A DNA stretch of 64,000 nt, taken from contig NZ_CABVLY010000008.1 of the NCBI RefSeq assembly GCF_902498995.1, forward strand, positions 124,001 through 188,000, read 5' to 3'. The DNA is from Burkholderia anthina (GTDB lineage: Bacteria > Pseudomonadota > Gammaproteobacteria > Burkholderiales > Burkholderiaceae). Positions 33,998 to 42,941 of the stretch are shown here, in pieces (positions within the stretch are counted from its first letter, which is position 1; the number at the start of each line of letters is the position of its first letter). Made by a program: the position numbers and the translations under genes. Below the pieces are notes generated by a model. That model saw only the letters and a program-made list of their open reading frames with translations, was not told where the DNA came from and did no database searches.

Positions 33998-35320
33998 ATG
34001 ACTCACCCGACGCATCCTGCCGCCGCGCTCGACCCGATCGAGACCGCCAGCCGCGACGAACTGCAGGCGCTGCAGATCGAGCGCCTCAAATGGTCGCTGC
34101 GCCACGCGTACGACAACGTTGCGCACTATCGCCGGACGTTCGACGCGGCGGGCGTGCATCCCGACGATCTGAAGACGCTCGCCGATCTCGCGAAATTCCC
34201 GTTCTCGACCAAGAACGACCTGCGCGACAACTACCCGTTCGGGCTCTTCGCGGTGCCGCGCGAGCAGGTCGTGCGCGTGCATGCGTCGAGCGGCACGACG
34301 GGCAAGCCGACGGTGGTCGGCTACACGGCGCGCGACATCGACACGTGGGCGAACGTGACCGCGCGTTCGATCCGCGCGGCCGGCGGCCGCCCGGGCGACA
34401 CGCTGCACAACGCGTTCGGCTACGGGCTCTTCACGGGCGGCCTCGGGATTCACTACGGCGCGGAACGGCTCGGCTGCATGGTCGTGCCGATGTCGGGCGG
34501 CCAGACCGAGAAGCAGGTGCAGCTGATCCGCGATTTCGAACCGAAGATCATCCTCGTCACGCCGTCGTACATGCTGAACCTGATCGACGAGATGGTGCGG
34601 CAGGGGATGGACCCGGCCGCGTCGTCGCTGAAGATCGGCATCTTCGGCGCCGAGCCGTGGACGCAGGCGCTGCGCGAGGAAGTGGAGACGCGCGTGGGCA
34701 TCGACGCGCTCGACATCTACGGGCTGTCGGAAGTGATGGGCCCGGGCGTCGCGTGCGAATGCGTCGAGACGAAGGACGGCCCGGTGATCTGGGAAGACCA
34801 CTTCTATCCGGAGATCATCGACCCGGTGACCGGCGAAGTGCTGCCCGACGGCAGCGAAGGCGAGCTGGTGTTCACGTCGCTGACGAAGGAAGCGATGCCG
34901 GTGATCCGCTACCGCACGCGCGACCTCACCGCGCTGCTGCCGCCGACCGCGCGCGCGATGCGCCGGCTCGCGAAGATCACGGGCCGCTCCGACGACATGC
35001 TGATCGTGCGCGGCGTGAACGTGTTCCCGAGCCAGATCGAGGAGATCGTGGTCGCGCAGCCGAAGCTGTCGGGGCAGTTCCAGATCACGATCTCGCGCGA
35101 CGGCCACATGGACCGGCTCGACCTCGCGGTCGAACTGCGCTCCGAGGCCGTCGCATGCGTGACCGACGGCGAGCGTGCGGCCATCGCGCGCGAGTTGCAG
35201 CACCGGATCAAGACGATGATCGGCGTGTCGGCTGGCGTGACGGTGCTCGCGGCGGGCGGCATCCCGGCCAGCGCGACCGGCAAGGCGCGCCGCGTGATCG
35301 ACCGCCGGCATGTGGCCTGA
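33998..35320 (+). CDS. paaK: phenylacetate-CoA ligase PaaK
   Basis: A 440-residue adenylate-forming ligase that activates phenylacetate to phenylacetyl-CoA, the entry step of the pathway. Motifs: P-loop-like VHASSGTTGKPTVVGYT, IFGAEPWTQALREEVE, IYGLSEVMGPGVACEC, RTRDLT and the mobile C-terminal domain starting at ITGRSDDMLIVRGVNVFPSQIEE. ATG 33998 follows CTGGAGGAGCACC, which fixes the start. It is 58 bp after paaH and 40 bp before the hydratase. Burkholderia often has two PaaK isozymes; which one this is cannot be told. Confidence 0.95.
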   Translation: MTHPTHPAAALDPIETASRDELQALQIERLKWSLRHAYDNVAHYRRTFDAAGVHPDDLKTLADLAKFPFSTKNDLRDNYPFGLFAVPREQVVRVHASSGTTGKPTVVGYTARDIDTWANVTARSIRAAGGRPGDTLHNAFGYGLFTGGLGIHYGAERLGCMVVPMSGGQTEKQVQLIRDFEPKIILVTPSYMLNLIDEMVRQGMDPAASSLKIGIFGAEPWTQALREEVETRVGIDALDIYGLSEVMGPGVACECVETKDGPVIWEDHFYPEIIDPVTGEVLPDGSEGELVFTSLTKEAMPVIRYRTRDLTALLPPTARAMRRLAKITGRSDDMLIVRGVNVFPSQIEEIVVAQPKLSGQFQITISRDGHMDRLDLAVELRSEAVACVTDGERAAIARELQHRIKTMIGVSAGVTVLAAGGIPASATGKARRVIDRRHVA

Positions 35321-35360
35321 GCGTGTCCGTTCCCTGTTCTACCCCGAGGAAACCTGTTCG

Positions 35361-36161
35361 ATGGATGGATTGAAGACCCTGGCCGTCGCCGTCGATGCGC
35401 GCGGCATCGCGACCGTCGCGCTGCAGCGCGGCGACGTGCTCAACGCGTTCGACGAGACGATGATCGCCGAGCTGACCGACGCGTTCACGACGCTCGGCCG
35501 GCGCGACGACGTGCGCGCGATCGTGCTGCGCTCGGACGGCCGCGCGTTCTGCGCGGGCGCCGACCTGCAGTGGATGCAGCGCGCGAGCGCGAACGATGTG
35601 GCCGCGAACCTGCGCGACGCGGAGCGGTTCGCCGCGATGATGCGCGCGATCCGGCAATGCCCGAAGCCGACGGTCGCGCGCGTGCAGGGCCACGCGTTCG
35701 GCGGCGGCGTCGGCCTGTGCGCGGCCTGCGACATCGTGATCGCGAGCGATCACGCGCGCTTTTCGGTGAGCGAGGCGCGTTTCGGAATTCTGCCGTCGGT
35801 GATCGGCCCGTATCTGGTCGAGGCGGTCGGCCAGCGCCAGGCGCGCCGGCTCGCGCTGACCGCGACGCAGCTCGCGGCCGGCGAAGCCGTCGCGATCGGG
35901 CTGATTCATCAGGCCGTGCCGCTCGACGCACTCGACGAAGCGCTCGACAAGACGCTCGCCGAGCTGAGCCGCAACGGCCCGAACGCGCTGATGGAAATCA
36001 AGCGCTTTTTCGACGCGATCGGCGAGTATCCGCCGTCGGACGAACGCGCGGCCTTCACCGCGCAGACGATCTCCCGCGTGCGGGCGACGCCGGAGGCGAA
36101 GGAGGGCTTCGCCGCGTTCTTCGCGAAGCGGCCGCCGGCCTGGGAGCCGGGCGCGGAATAA
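35361..36161 (+). CDS. enoyl-CoA hydratase/isomerase family protein of the paa cluster
   Basis: A 266-residue crotonase-fold enzyme. The oxyanion-hole segments are RAFCAGADLQWM and GHAFGGGVGLCAACDI; SEARFGILPSVIGPYLVEAVG follows. Crotonase members at this place in paa clusters hydrate 2,3-dehydroadipyl-CoA (PaaF) for PaaH, but the ADLQWM and PSVIGPY patterns also resemble methylglutaconyl-CoA hydratases, so no symbol is given. ATG 35361 follows GAGGAAACC. It is the last gene in the cluster. Confidence 0.85.
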   Translation: MDGLKTLAVAVDARGIATVALQRGDVLNAFDETMIAELTDAFTTLGRRDDVRAIVLRSDGRAFCAGADLQWMQRASANDVAANLRDAERFAAMMRAIRQCPKPTVARVQGHAFGGGVGLCAACDIVIASDHARFSVSEARFGILPSVIGPYLVEAVGQRQARRLALTATQLAAGEAVAIGLIHQAVPLDALDEALDKTLAELSRNGPNALMEIKRFFDAIGEYPPSDERAAFTAQTISRVRATPEAKEGFAAFFAKRPPAWEPGAE

Positions 36162-36302
36162 CGCGCGGCAGCGGCGTGCGGCGGGGCGGCGGCAGGCGTG
36201 TTGCGCGCGGGCCGCGATTTGCGTCTCGGGCGCCGGCGCTTGCTCTACAATGCGTGACTCCCGGCGCACCGCCGGCCCAGCCCTGACCGTTGCTTCGCTC
36301 CG

Positions 36303-36974
36303 ATGATCGTCAACCGCCTTATCTCCGAGATCCTGTTCGGCTTCACCGGCCTGATCGGCATCATCAACCCGATCGGCATTGCGTTCCTGTTTCTCGAACG
36401 CACCGAGGCGTTGACCGAGCACGAGCGGAACCTGCTCGCGAAGAAGGTGGCGTTCAACGCGTTCATCGTGCTGCTGGTCGCGTTCTTCGCCGGCACGCCG
36501 GTGCTGCATTTCTTCGGGATCTCGATGGAAGCGCTGCGGATCGGCGGCGGTTTCGCGGTCGCCGTGGCCGGCTGGCAGATGCTCAACGAGCCGGACGGCC
36601 CGGGCGGCGGCGACACGCCCGTGAAGCCGATCGACGCGAACGCGATCATGACGCGCGCGTTCTTCCCGCTGACCATGCCGCTGACGGTCGGCCCCGGCTC
36701 GATCGCGACCGCGATCGCGCTGAACGCGAACCGCACGCACAAGCTGTCGGAGTTCATGCTGTCGAGCATCGTGTCGATCACCGTCTCCATACTGGTTGCG
36801 ATCGTGATCTGGCAGGTCTACAGCCGCTCCGCGCTGCTGTCGCGCTACCTCGGCAGCGAAGGCACCAAGGTCGCGAAGCGCGTGTCGGCGTTCCTGTTGC
36901 TGTGCATCGGCGTGCAGATCATGCTGACCGGCTTCTCCGAATTCCTGCAGCCGCTCGCCGACCAGATCAAGTAA
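36303..36974 (+). CDS. MarC family integral membrane protein
   Basis: A 223-residue inner-membrane protein with six hydrophobic helices. The MarC/NAAT signature is GLIGIINPIGIAFLFLERT at residues ~15-33, with FFPLTMPLTVGPGSIATAIALNAN in the middle and VSAFLLLCIGVQIMLTGFSEFL at the end. Related archaeal proteins move amino acids; E. coli MarC itself has no proven role and is not an antibiotic pump. It lies 141 bp after the hydratase, so it may have its own promoter. Confidence 0.9.
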   Translation: MIVNRLISEILFGFTGLIGIINPIGIAFLFLERTEALTEHERNLLAKKVAFNAFIVLLVAFFAGTPVLHFFGISMEALRIGGGFAVAVAGWQMLNEPDGPGGGDTPVKPIDANAIMTRAFFPLTMPLTVGPGSIATAIALNANRTHKLSEFMLSSIVSITVSILVAIVIWQVYSRSALLSRYLGSEGTKVAKRVSAFLLLCIGVQIMLTGFSEFLQPLADQIK

Positions 36975-37018
36975 ACCAGGTAACCGGTTCGTCCTGCGAC
37001 GCGCGGCCCGGCGCGGCG

Positions 37019-37873
37019 CTACGCGTCCGGATAGTCGGCACCGCGCGACACGTCGGCCCAGCCGTCGAAGTCGTGCCTGAGCGCGTCGAGCTTGCGGTTC
37101 GCGTTGGTCAGCGCAACCTTGCCGAGCAGCAGGCGCAGCGGCGCATCGTCGCTTTCCACCATCTTCACGATCGCGTCGGCCGCGCGCGCCGGGTCGCCCG
37201 GCTGCTTGCCGCTATAGCCGCGGATCGTGTCGGTGCGCAGCTTCGCGGTCGCCGCGTAGTCGTCGAGCGTCTGCGGCGCCTGGTTCGCGGAGCGGCCGGC
37301 CCAGTCGGTGCGAAACGGCCCCGGTTCGACGATCAGCACCTTCACGCCGAGCGGCGCCAGTTCCTGCGCGAGCGATTCGGACAGCGCCTCGACCGCGAAC
37401 TTCGTTGCGTTGTAGAAGCCGACGCCCGGCGACGCGACGATGCCGCCCACCGACGAGATGTTCACGATCGTGCCGGCACGCTGCTTGCGCAGCGTCGGCA
37501 GCAGCGCGCGCGTCATGTCGGCCAGGCCCCAGACGTTGATGTCGAACATTTTCCGCACTTCGTCGCGCTCGCTTTCCTCGAACGAACCGAAATAGCCGAT
37601 CCCCGCGTTGTTCACGAGCACGTCGACGCGGCCGAAGCGGGCGAGCGCGGCACGCGTCGCCGCGTCGATCTGCGCGGGTTGCGTCACGTCGAGCGGCAGC
37701 ACGAGCGCGAGCTCGCCGAATTCGGGGGCAAGCCCGGCGAGCGAATCCGGATTGCGCGCGGTGACGATGGTCGGGTAGCCGAGGCCGAGCGTCTTGCGCG
37801 CGATCTCGCGGCCGAAGCCGGTCGAACAGCCCGTGATGAACCAGACCGGCTTGTCGTGGGTGGTGGTGGTCAT
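37019..37873 (-). CDS. short-chain dehydrogenase/reductase
   Basis: A 284-residue classical SDR. The cofactor motif TGCSTGFG lies at ~residues 15-22, NNAGIGYFG follows near 90, and the catalytic Ser-Tyr-Lys is in SSVGGIVASPGVGFYNATKFAVE. The Rossmann dinucleotide fold is complete, and the length suggests an NAD(P)H-dependent alcohol/ketone oxidoreductase of unknown substrate. ATG 37873 follows GGAGCTTCC. It is divergent from an aldo/keto reductase gene, the other redox enzyme here. Confidence 0.88.
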   Translation of the reverse strand: MTTTTHDKPVWFITGCSTGFGREIARKTLGLGYPTIVTARNPDSLAGLAPEFGELALVLPLDVTQPAQIDAATRAALARFGRVDVLVNNAGIGYFGSFEESERDEVRKMFDINVWGLADMTRALLPTLRKQRAGTIVNISSVGGIVASPGVGFYNATKFAVEALSESLAQELAPLGVKVLIVEPGPFRTDWAGRSANQAPQTLDDYAATAKLRTDTIRGYSGKQPGDPARAADAIVKMVESDDAPLRLLLGKVALTNANRKLDALRHDFDGWADVSRGADYPDA

Positions 37874-38115
37874 GGAAGCTCCTTTCATGAGGTGAACAGG
37901 TGCTGTGGCGCGGCGGCGGGCGCCGCAGGGGCGAACCTTCCGAAGCGCCGATTGTGCGCCCGATGCGCGCGGCGTGCAGCGGGCGCACCGATACGCGTTT
38001 GCGCGCCGCGGGATACCATGCGACGTCTGGCGGATGCGCCGCACCGTTCGTGCCCGGTGTGCCGAAGCGCGGCGCGCATCCGGCCGCAAACCCCACTTCA
38101 ATGACGAGGCGTGCA

Positions 38116-39096
38116 ATGGAATACGTGAAATTCGGGTCGACCGGGATGGACGTGTCGAAGCTGGTGCTGGGTTGCATGACGTTCGGCGAGCCGACGCGCG
38201 GTACGCATCCGTGGACGCTGCCGGAAGCGGAAAGCCGCCCGATCATCCAGCGCGCGATCGAGGCTGGCATCAACTTCTTCGACACCGCGAACATGTATTC
38301 GGACGGCACGTCCGAAGAGATCGTCGGCCGCGCGCTGCGCGACTTCGCGAAGCGCGACGAGGTGGTGATCGCGACCAAGGTGTTCTACCGGATGCGCCCG
38401 GGGCCGAACGGCGCGGGGCTGTCGCGCAAGGCGATCATGACCGACATCGACCAGAGCCTGAAGCGGCTCGGCACCGACTACGTCGACCTGTACCAGATTC
38501 ACCGCTGGGATGACGGCACGCCGATCGAGGAGACGCTCGAAGCGCTGCACGACGTCGTGAAGGCGGGCAAGGCGCGCTATATCGGGGCGTCGTCGATGTT
38601 TGCGTGGCAGTTCGCGAAGGCGCTGTATACGTCGAAGCAGAACGGCTGGACCCGCTTCGTCAGCATGCAGAACCACCTGAACCTGCTGTATCGCGAGGAG
38701 GAACGCGAAATGCTGCCGCTGTGCGAGGCCGAGGGCGTCGCGGTGATTCCGTGGAGCCCGCTCGCGCGCGGCCGGCTCACGCGCAACTGGGACGAATCGA
38801 CGGGCCGGCAGCAGAGCGACGACGTCGGCCAGCGACTGTACGACGCGACGGCGGATGCCGACCGGGCTGTCGTCGAGGCGGTCGCGGCGATCGCCGCCGC
38901 GCGCAACGTGCCGCGTGCGCAGGTCGCGCTCGCGTGGGTCGCGCACAAGCGCGGCGTGACCGCGCCGATCGTCGGCATCTCGAAGCCGCACCATCTGGAC
39001 GACGCGCTCGGCGCACTTCAGTTGAAGCTGACGGACGACGAAATCGCGGCGCTCGAAGGCCCGTACGTGCCGCACGCGGTGGCCGGGTTCAACTGA
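38116..39096 (+). CDS. aldo/keto reductase
   Basis: A 326-residue (alpha/beta)8-barrel NADPH oxidoreductase of the YajO/Tas-like group. Catalytic tetrad: Asp and Tyr in INFFDTANMYSDG, Lys in VVIATKVFY, His in LYQIHRWDDG. The cofactor end PIVGISKPHHLDDALGAL is present. Substrates are aldehydes or ketones, not identifiable further. ATG 38116 follows GACGAGGCGTGCA. Divergent from the SDR gene over 242 bp. Confidence 0.9.
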   Translation: MEYVKFGSTGMDVSKLVLGCMTFGEPTRGTHPWTLPEAESRPIIQRAIEAGINFFDTANMYSDGTSEEIVGRALRDFAKRDEVVIATKVFYRMRPGPNGAGLSRKAIMTDIDQSLKRLGTDYVDLYQIHRWDDGTPIEETLEALHDVVKAGKARYIGASSMFAWQFAKALYTSKQNGWTRFVSMQNHLNLLYREEEREMLPLCEAEGVAVIPWSPLARGRLTRNWDESTGRQQSDDVGQRLYDATADADRAVVEAVAAIAAARNVPRAQVALAWVAHKRGVTAPIVGISKPHHLDDALGALQLKLTDDEIAALEGPYVPHAVAGFN

Positions 39097-39132
39097 GCGG
39101 CCCCTGCGGGAGCTGGCCGCTGCGCGTGGCGT

Positions 39133-39999
39133 TCAGCGCGCGGCGGCGAGCATCGGGTAGGTGAACAGCCCGAAGTGGATGACGTTCAGCCCCGCATGCG
39201 CGAGTGCGGCCGCGAGCAGCCCGCCGCGCCGCCACGCGAGGCCGTAGCCGACGCCGGCCACCGTGCCGAGCACGATCCATGGCCAGCCGCCGGCCGCGTG
39301 CGCGGCGCCGAACAGCACCGCGGCGATCGCCAGCGCGGCCCACGGCCCCCACGCGAAGCGGCCGAGGATGCGCGTCAGCCCGCCTCGGATGTAGCCGCGG
39401 AACAGCGCTTCCTCGGCGAGCGTCACGAGTAGCACATTGTTGACGAGCCACATCCAGCCCGACGCCGGCCATTTCGGCGCCCAGCCGACCATCCCGAACA
39501 GAAGCGCGCCGGCCAGGCAGGCCGCCGCGGTCCCGACGGCCGCCACGGCGCCGGTGCGCAGCACGCGCGACAGCGGGACGTCGGGCGCGACCCACGGCAG
39601 CACCCACAGCAGCCACAGGCCGACGAGCGGCTTGTCGAAATTCAGGTACATCGTGAACGGCACGGCATCCGGCGTGAACCGCGTCGGTTCGATCACGCGC
39701 GGATTGTGGAAGCCGGGGATCAGGTGCAGGCTCAGCGCGATCGCGAGCGCGGCAAACCCGAGGTGGGCGACGAGGCGAACCGCGAGCGGGCGGCCGGGCG
39801 CGACGCCCCAGGCGGCGGCCGCGAGCAGCGCGAGCGGCGCCAGCACGACGGGCGACAGCGTGCCGAACGCCAGCGCACCGGCATAGCCGAGCGCGGCGAG
39901 CGCGAGGCTCGGCCCGTGCAGCGGGCGATGCCACGCGAGCGCGGCGGCCGCGAACAGGGCGAGCCAGATCGTGGCGCTCGGGAGAAGCGAAAGGGACAT
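39133..39999 (-). CDS. CPBP family intramembrane metalloprotease
   Basis: A 288-residue membrane protein with about eight helices. The CAAX-protease/bacteriocin-processing motifs are LVTLAEEALFRGYIRGG (Glu-Glu pair, Arg), VLFGAAHAAGGWPW (His) and ALAHAGLNVIHFG (His/Asn). These residues bind the catalytic metal in the family. The substrate is unknown; in bacteria they often act on signal peptides or small secreted factors. ATG 39999 is used because the upstream open frame runs into noncoding sequence. Confidence 0.85.
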   Translation of the reverse strand: MSLSLLPSATIWLALFAAAALAWHRPLHGPSLALAALGYAGALAFGTLSPVVLAPLALLAAAAWGVAPGRPLAVRLVAHLGFAALAIALSLHLIPGFHNPRVIEPTRFTPDAVPFTMYLNFDKPLVGLWLLWVLPWVAPDVPLSRVLRTGAVAAVGTAAACLAGALLFGMVGWAPKWPASGWMWLVNNVLLVTLAEEALFRGYIRGGLTRILGRFAWGPWAALAIAAVLFGAAHAAGGWPWIVLGTVAGVGYGLAWRRGGLLAAALAHAGLNVIHFGLFTYPMLAAAR

Positions 40000-40084
40000 G
40001 GAGCGGGGCGTGCGTCGGACGAAACGCCGCGCATCATACCGCAGCGACCGTGACACCCCGCCCGGCCGCACACGCGGAGAGCAC

Positions 40085-40741
40085 TCAGCGGCTGGCGATT
40101 TCGGTCACGCTGTCGCGGGTCGGGATGTCGACGCGATTGCGCTCGCGCACCCGCCGCCGATACCAGAAGGTCCACAGCAGCAGGGCGCCGAACACCGTGT
40201 AGCCGATGATCGGCGACACGACGAGCACGCGCTCGACGGGCCACGCGACGACCATCCACAGGCGCAGCAGCATTTCCAGCGTCATGCACGCGCCCCAGAC
40301 GAACGTCATCAGCCGGAGCATCCGGCGCAGCCGGGGCTGCTCGGCCCAGACCGTCTCGAAACGCGCGGCGCCGCCGGCCATCTCGCGGGCCACCGTCGCG
40401 CGTGCGAGATAGAAGATCAGCGGACGGTCGCGGAACAGCGACAGCAGGAAGACGACGCCGATCGAGCCGGACGCGAGCGATTCGCGCATCAGCAGCGTGC
40501 GCGCGCTGCCGCCGAGCGCCATTCCGGCGATCGACAGCGCGATGCCGAGCAGCACGATGGCGGCGACCGCGTCGATGCGGCGCGAGCGGATGAATTCGAC
40601 GATGGACCAGACGATCGGCGGGACCGCCGACGCGTACAGCGCGCCGGTTTCGCCGACATACGGATGCGCGACCCGGTAGGCGACCCAGGGCAGCAGCAGG
40701 TTGACGACGAGTTCGAGAATCAGGCCGGCTCGTGGTTTCAC
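40085..40741 (-). CDS. VC0807-like integral membrane protein
   Basis: A 218-residue hydrophobic protein with about six transmembrane segments (LILELVVNLLLPWVAYRVAH, AVAAIVLLGIALSIAGMALGG, the MTFVWGACMTLEMLLRLWMV region and IGYTVFGALLLWTFWYRRR). The arrangement RDRPLIFYLAR and WAEQPRLRRMLRLMT resembles the VC0807 family of unknown function. GTG 40741 is chosen because a TATACT -10-like element at about 40790 leaves a short leader; frames open further upstream lack the hydrophobic start. Start and family are moderately sure. Confidence 0.65.
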   Translation of the reverse strand: MKPRAGLILELVVNLLLPWVAYRVAHPYVGETGALYASAVPPIVWSIVEFIRSRRIDAVAAIVLLGIALSIAGMALGGSARTLLMRESLASGSIGVVFLLSLFRDRPLIFYLARATVAREMAGGAARFETVWAEQPRLRRMLRLMTFVWGACMTLEMLLRLWMVVAWPVERVLVVSPIIGYTVFGALLLWTFWYRRRVRERNRVDIPTRDSVTEIASR

Positions 40742-40901
40742 GGGAGCGGGCGCGCGGGTAGCGCGCGGAGCGGTGAGGTCGCTTCGAGTATATCGAAGTC
40801 GGACCCCGTGTGTGGCGGCGCCCGCCGTTGCGCGCGCATCGACTCGACAACGGGCGCGAACGCACGCCGGCCGGGCGGCCGGCGTGTTCGTCATGCACGC
40901 A

Positions 40902-41999
40902 TCATGCGGTTGCCGGCTGGACGATGATCTTCACGTTCCGGTCCTTGTGGTTGACCAGCTCCTCGAAGCCGTGCGTGACGATGTCGCCGAGCGCGATGCG
41001 TCCGGTGATCAGCGGCTGCACGTCGATGCGGCCGTCCGCGATGAAGCGGATCACGTCCGCGAATTCGCCGTTGTACGCGAGCGAGCCGATCACTTCCTTC
41101 TCGGTCGACACGATGTCGAAGAAGTTGAACGGCGTCGGCTCCTCGAAGATGCCGACCATCACCGACTTGCCCGCCTTGCGGATCACGTCGATCGCGAGCT
41201 TCGCGGTGGTCGTGTGCCCGATGCACTCGAACGATACGTCGGCGCCGTAGCCGCCCGTCAGCGCCTTGACCTCCGCGATCGCGTCGGACGATTTCGGGTC
41301 GATCACGACCGTTGCGCCGACTTCGAGCGCCTTCTGCTTGCGCGCGGCCGACATTTCCAGCGCGATCACGCGCCCGGCGCCCGCGGCCTTCGCGCACATG
41401 ATCGTGCACAGGCCGATCGTGCCGGCGCCGACCACGACGACCGTCTGCCCGACGATGTTGCCGGCCTTCTTCACCGCATGCAGCCCGACCGCGAGCGGCT
41501 CGATCAGCGCGCCGGCCTCGGTCGGGAAGTTTTCCGGCAACCGGTACAGCAGTTCGGCCGGCACGTTCACGTATTCGGCGAATGCGCCGTTGTTCATCAG
41601 GCCGGTGAACGCCAGGTTCTCGCAGATGTTGTACAGCCCGTGCGTGCAATACCAGCATTTGCCGCAATGCTGGCAGGCGTCGGCCGTCACGCGGTCGCCG
41701 GGCGCGAAGCCGGTCACGCCCGCGCCGAGCGCCGCGATTTCGCCGCTGAATTCGTGGCCGAGGATGCACTGGCCCTTCAGGCCCGTCAGCGGATGCGGGG
41801 CGTCGACGGGAATGAACACGGGCCCCGCGACGTATTCGTGCAGATCCGAGCCGCAAATTCCGCACCAGTGCACGCGGATCTGGACCCAGCCGGCCGGCGG
41901 GTGCGCCGGAACGGGAACCTCTTCGACGCGGATGTCGCGGCGGCCGCGCCAGACGGCGGCCTTCATGCTCGGTGCGGTGTTCGGTGCCGGTGTACTCAC
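40902..41999 (-). CDS. zinc-dependent 2,3-butanediol/alcohol dehydrogenase (MDR family)
   Basis: A 365-residue medium-chain dehydrogenase. The catalytic zinc is held by Cys in WCGICGSDLHEY and His/Glu in LGHEFSGE; the structural zinc by the four cysteines of CQHCGKCWYCTHGLYNIC. The NAD motif is VVVGAGTIGL. GPVFIPVDAPHPLTGLKGQCILGHEF is typical of (R,R)-butanediol dehydrogenases. GTG 41999 is preferred over the in-frame ATG at 41966 because it follows CGGAGACAGCAAC. The upstream region has a sigma-54-like promoter and a palindrome, as known for acetoin/butanediol genes under AcoR. Confidence 0.88.
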   Translation of the reverse strand: MSTPAPNTAPSMKAAVWRGRRDIRVEEVPVPAHPPAGWVQIRVHWCGICGSDLHEYVAGPVFIPVDAPHPLTGLKGQCILGHEFSGEIAALGAGVTGFAPGDRVTADACQHCGKCWYCTHGLYNICENLAFTGLMNNGAFAEYVNVPAELLYRLPENFPTEAGALIEPLAVGLHAVKKAGNIVGQTVVVVGAGTIGLCTIMCAKAAGAGRVIALEMSAARKQKALEVGATVVIDPKSSDAIAEVKALTGGYGADVSFECIGHTTTAKLAIDVIRKAGKSVMVGIFEEPTPFNFFDIVSTEKEVIGSLAYNGEFADVIRFIADGRIDVQPLITGRIALGDIVTHGFEELVNHKDRNVKIIVQPATA

Positions 42000-42186
42000 G
42001 TTGCTGTCTCCGTCGGGTTGTCGTCGGGCGCGGGGCAAGGGGGCCGCTGCGTCCGTCGCGCGATTGCGCGAACGACCGAGATGCAGGAACGGGGCCAGCA
42101 TGAATGCGGGGCGCGCGGTGTGCGGTGCGGCAGGGCGCTTCGCGGCTACCGCCGGCGGCTCCGCGTGAAGCGCGCGCGAAATTTGT

Positions 42187-42202
42187 TGCAACCGCGATGC
42201 CG
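42187..42202 (-). promoter_or_regulatory. candidate sigma-54 promoter of the butanediol-dehydrogenase-like gene
   Basis: On the minus strand CGGCATCGCGGTTGCA shows GG-N10-GC with the canonical TTGCA at -12 and a degraded -24 box (CGGCAT for TGGCAC). It lies about 190 bp before the start. A palindromic site TTCGTCTCA-N6-TGAGACGAA at 42227-42250 lies about 25-50 bp upstream of it. Confidence 0.45.
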
Positions 42203-42226
42203 CCGCTCGCATGAGACGCCGGGACA

Positions 42227-42250
42227 TTCGTCTCAGCCGTTTGAGACGAA
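42227..42250. promoter_or_regulatory. perfect inverted repeat TTCGTCTCA-N6-TGAGACGAA
   Basis: Nine-bp perfect arms separated by GCCGTT. Extra GAGAC copies occur at 42213-42217 and 42255-42259. The position just upstream of a candidate sigma-54 promoter suits an enhancer-binding protein such as AcoR. Confidence 0.5.
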
Positions 42251-42336
42251 ACGCGAGACACGCGGCCCGGTCGGTGTCGCCGCCGTAACCGCCCATTGTT
42301 CCGATTGGTGAAACGCAACATTGCGCCCGCGCGCTC

Positions 42337-42367
42337 TTTACTTGAAGTTAACTTCAATTTGTATCAT
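42337..42367 (+). promoter_or_regulatory. MerR-type promoter with 19-bp spacer upstream of DUF3331 gene
   Basis: A -35 TTTACT (42337-42342) and a -10 TATCAT (42362-42367) are exactly 19 bp apart, and the spacer carries the perfect 16-bp palindrome TTGAAGTTAACTTCAA (42342-42357). This is the arrangement that MerR-family activators realign. The predicted start is about 45 bp before the DUF3331 ATG. Confidence 0.6.
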
Positions 42368-42419
42368 CTGCGGTAGTCCGATCGCCCGCGCTGCGCCGGC
42401 CCGTTTCAATCTTCACGGA

Positions 42420-42917
42420 ATGTCGTCAAGCATGCCGAACTTCATCGAAAGCCTGATCTGCGAATACGTGTCGTATCACATGCTGGTCGCCGACGAGCGG
42501 GGCGCGATGCCGTTGCCGGCAGAGGCTGGAATGGAGCGGCCGTCGGCGAGTGCCTGTCGCGCGCCGGTTCCGGAGTCGGTCGCGCCGGGCGCTTCACCGT
42601 TGCGCCCGCAATTGTTCGTGACGGTTCTGGAGGCCGGCGACGACGGCCTGCTGGTGCGCTGGAGCGAAAGCGGGCGCTGTCATTACGGCGAGCAACGCTG
42701 GCGCTTGCGCGTCGCGTTGCAGGCGGGCCGCTGCGCGATCTCGGGGCGGGCGATCGAGCCGGGCGAACCGGTGTACCGGCCGGTGCGGCGGCCGGTGCCC
42801 GTCAACGGCGACGAGATGATCCGCCCGGCGTCGGTGCCGGGCATGGGCGCCGCCGCGCGGGCCGGCGTGCCGGCGCCGGACCACGACGCGACGGATCCGG
42901 CCGGCGTGGCAGGCTGA
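42420..42917 (+). CDS. DUF3331 domain-containing protein
   Basis: A 165-residue soluble protein of unknown function. The central part (~residues 62-130) has the DUF3331 look found in Burkholderia: FVTVLEAGDDGLLVRWSESGRCHYGEQRWRL followed by AGRCAISGRAIEPGEPVYRPVRR with two cysteines that may bind metal. The C-terminus is Pro/Ala-rich and probably disordered. ATG 42420 lies behind CACGGA and 50 bp after the predicted -10 of a MerR-type promoter; the open frame extends to 42321 but that part overlaps the promoter. Confidence 0.7.
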   Translation: MSSSMPNFIESLICEYVSYHMLVADERGAMPLPAEAGMERPSASACRAPVPESVAPGASPLRPQLFVTVLEAGDDGLLVRWSESGRCHYGEQRWRLRVALQAGRCAISGRAIEPGEPVYRPVRRPVPVNGDEMIRPASVPGMGAAARAGVPAPDHDATDPAGVAG

Positions 42918-42941
42918 ACGCCGGCCGGCCGCGGTTGCGCG

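Noticed and set aside
39097-39120. GCGGCC/GGCCGC hairpin after the aldo/keto reductase gene as terminator
   Set aside because: Six-base stem with a 12-base loop and no T-tract on either strand; too weak to call.
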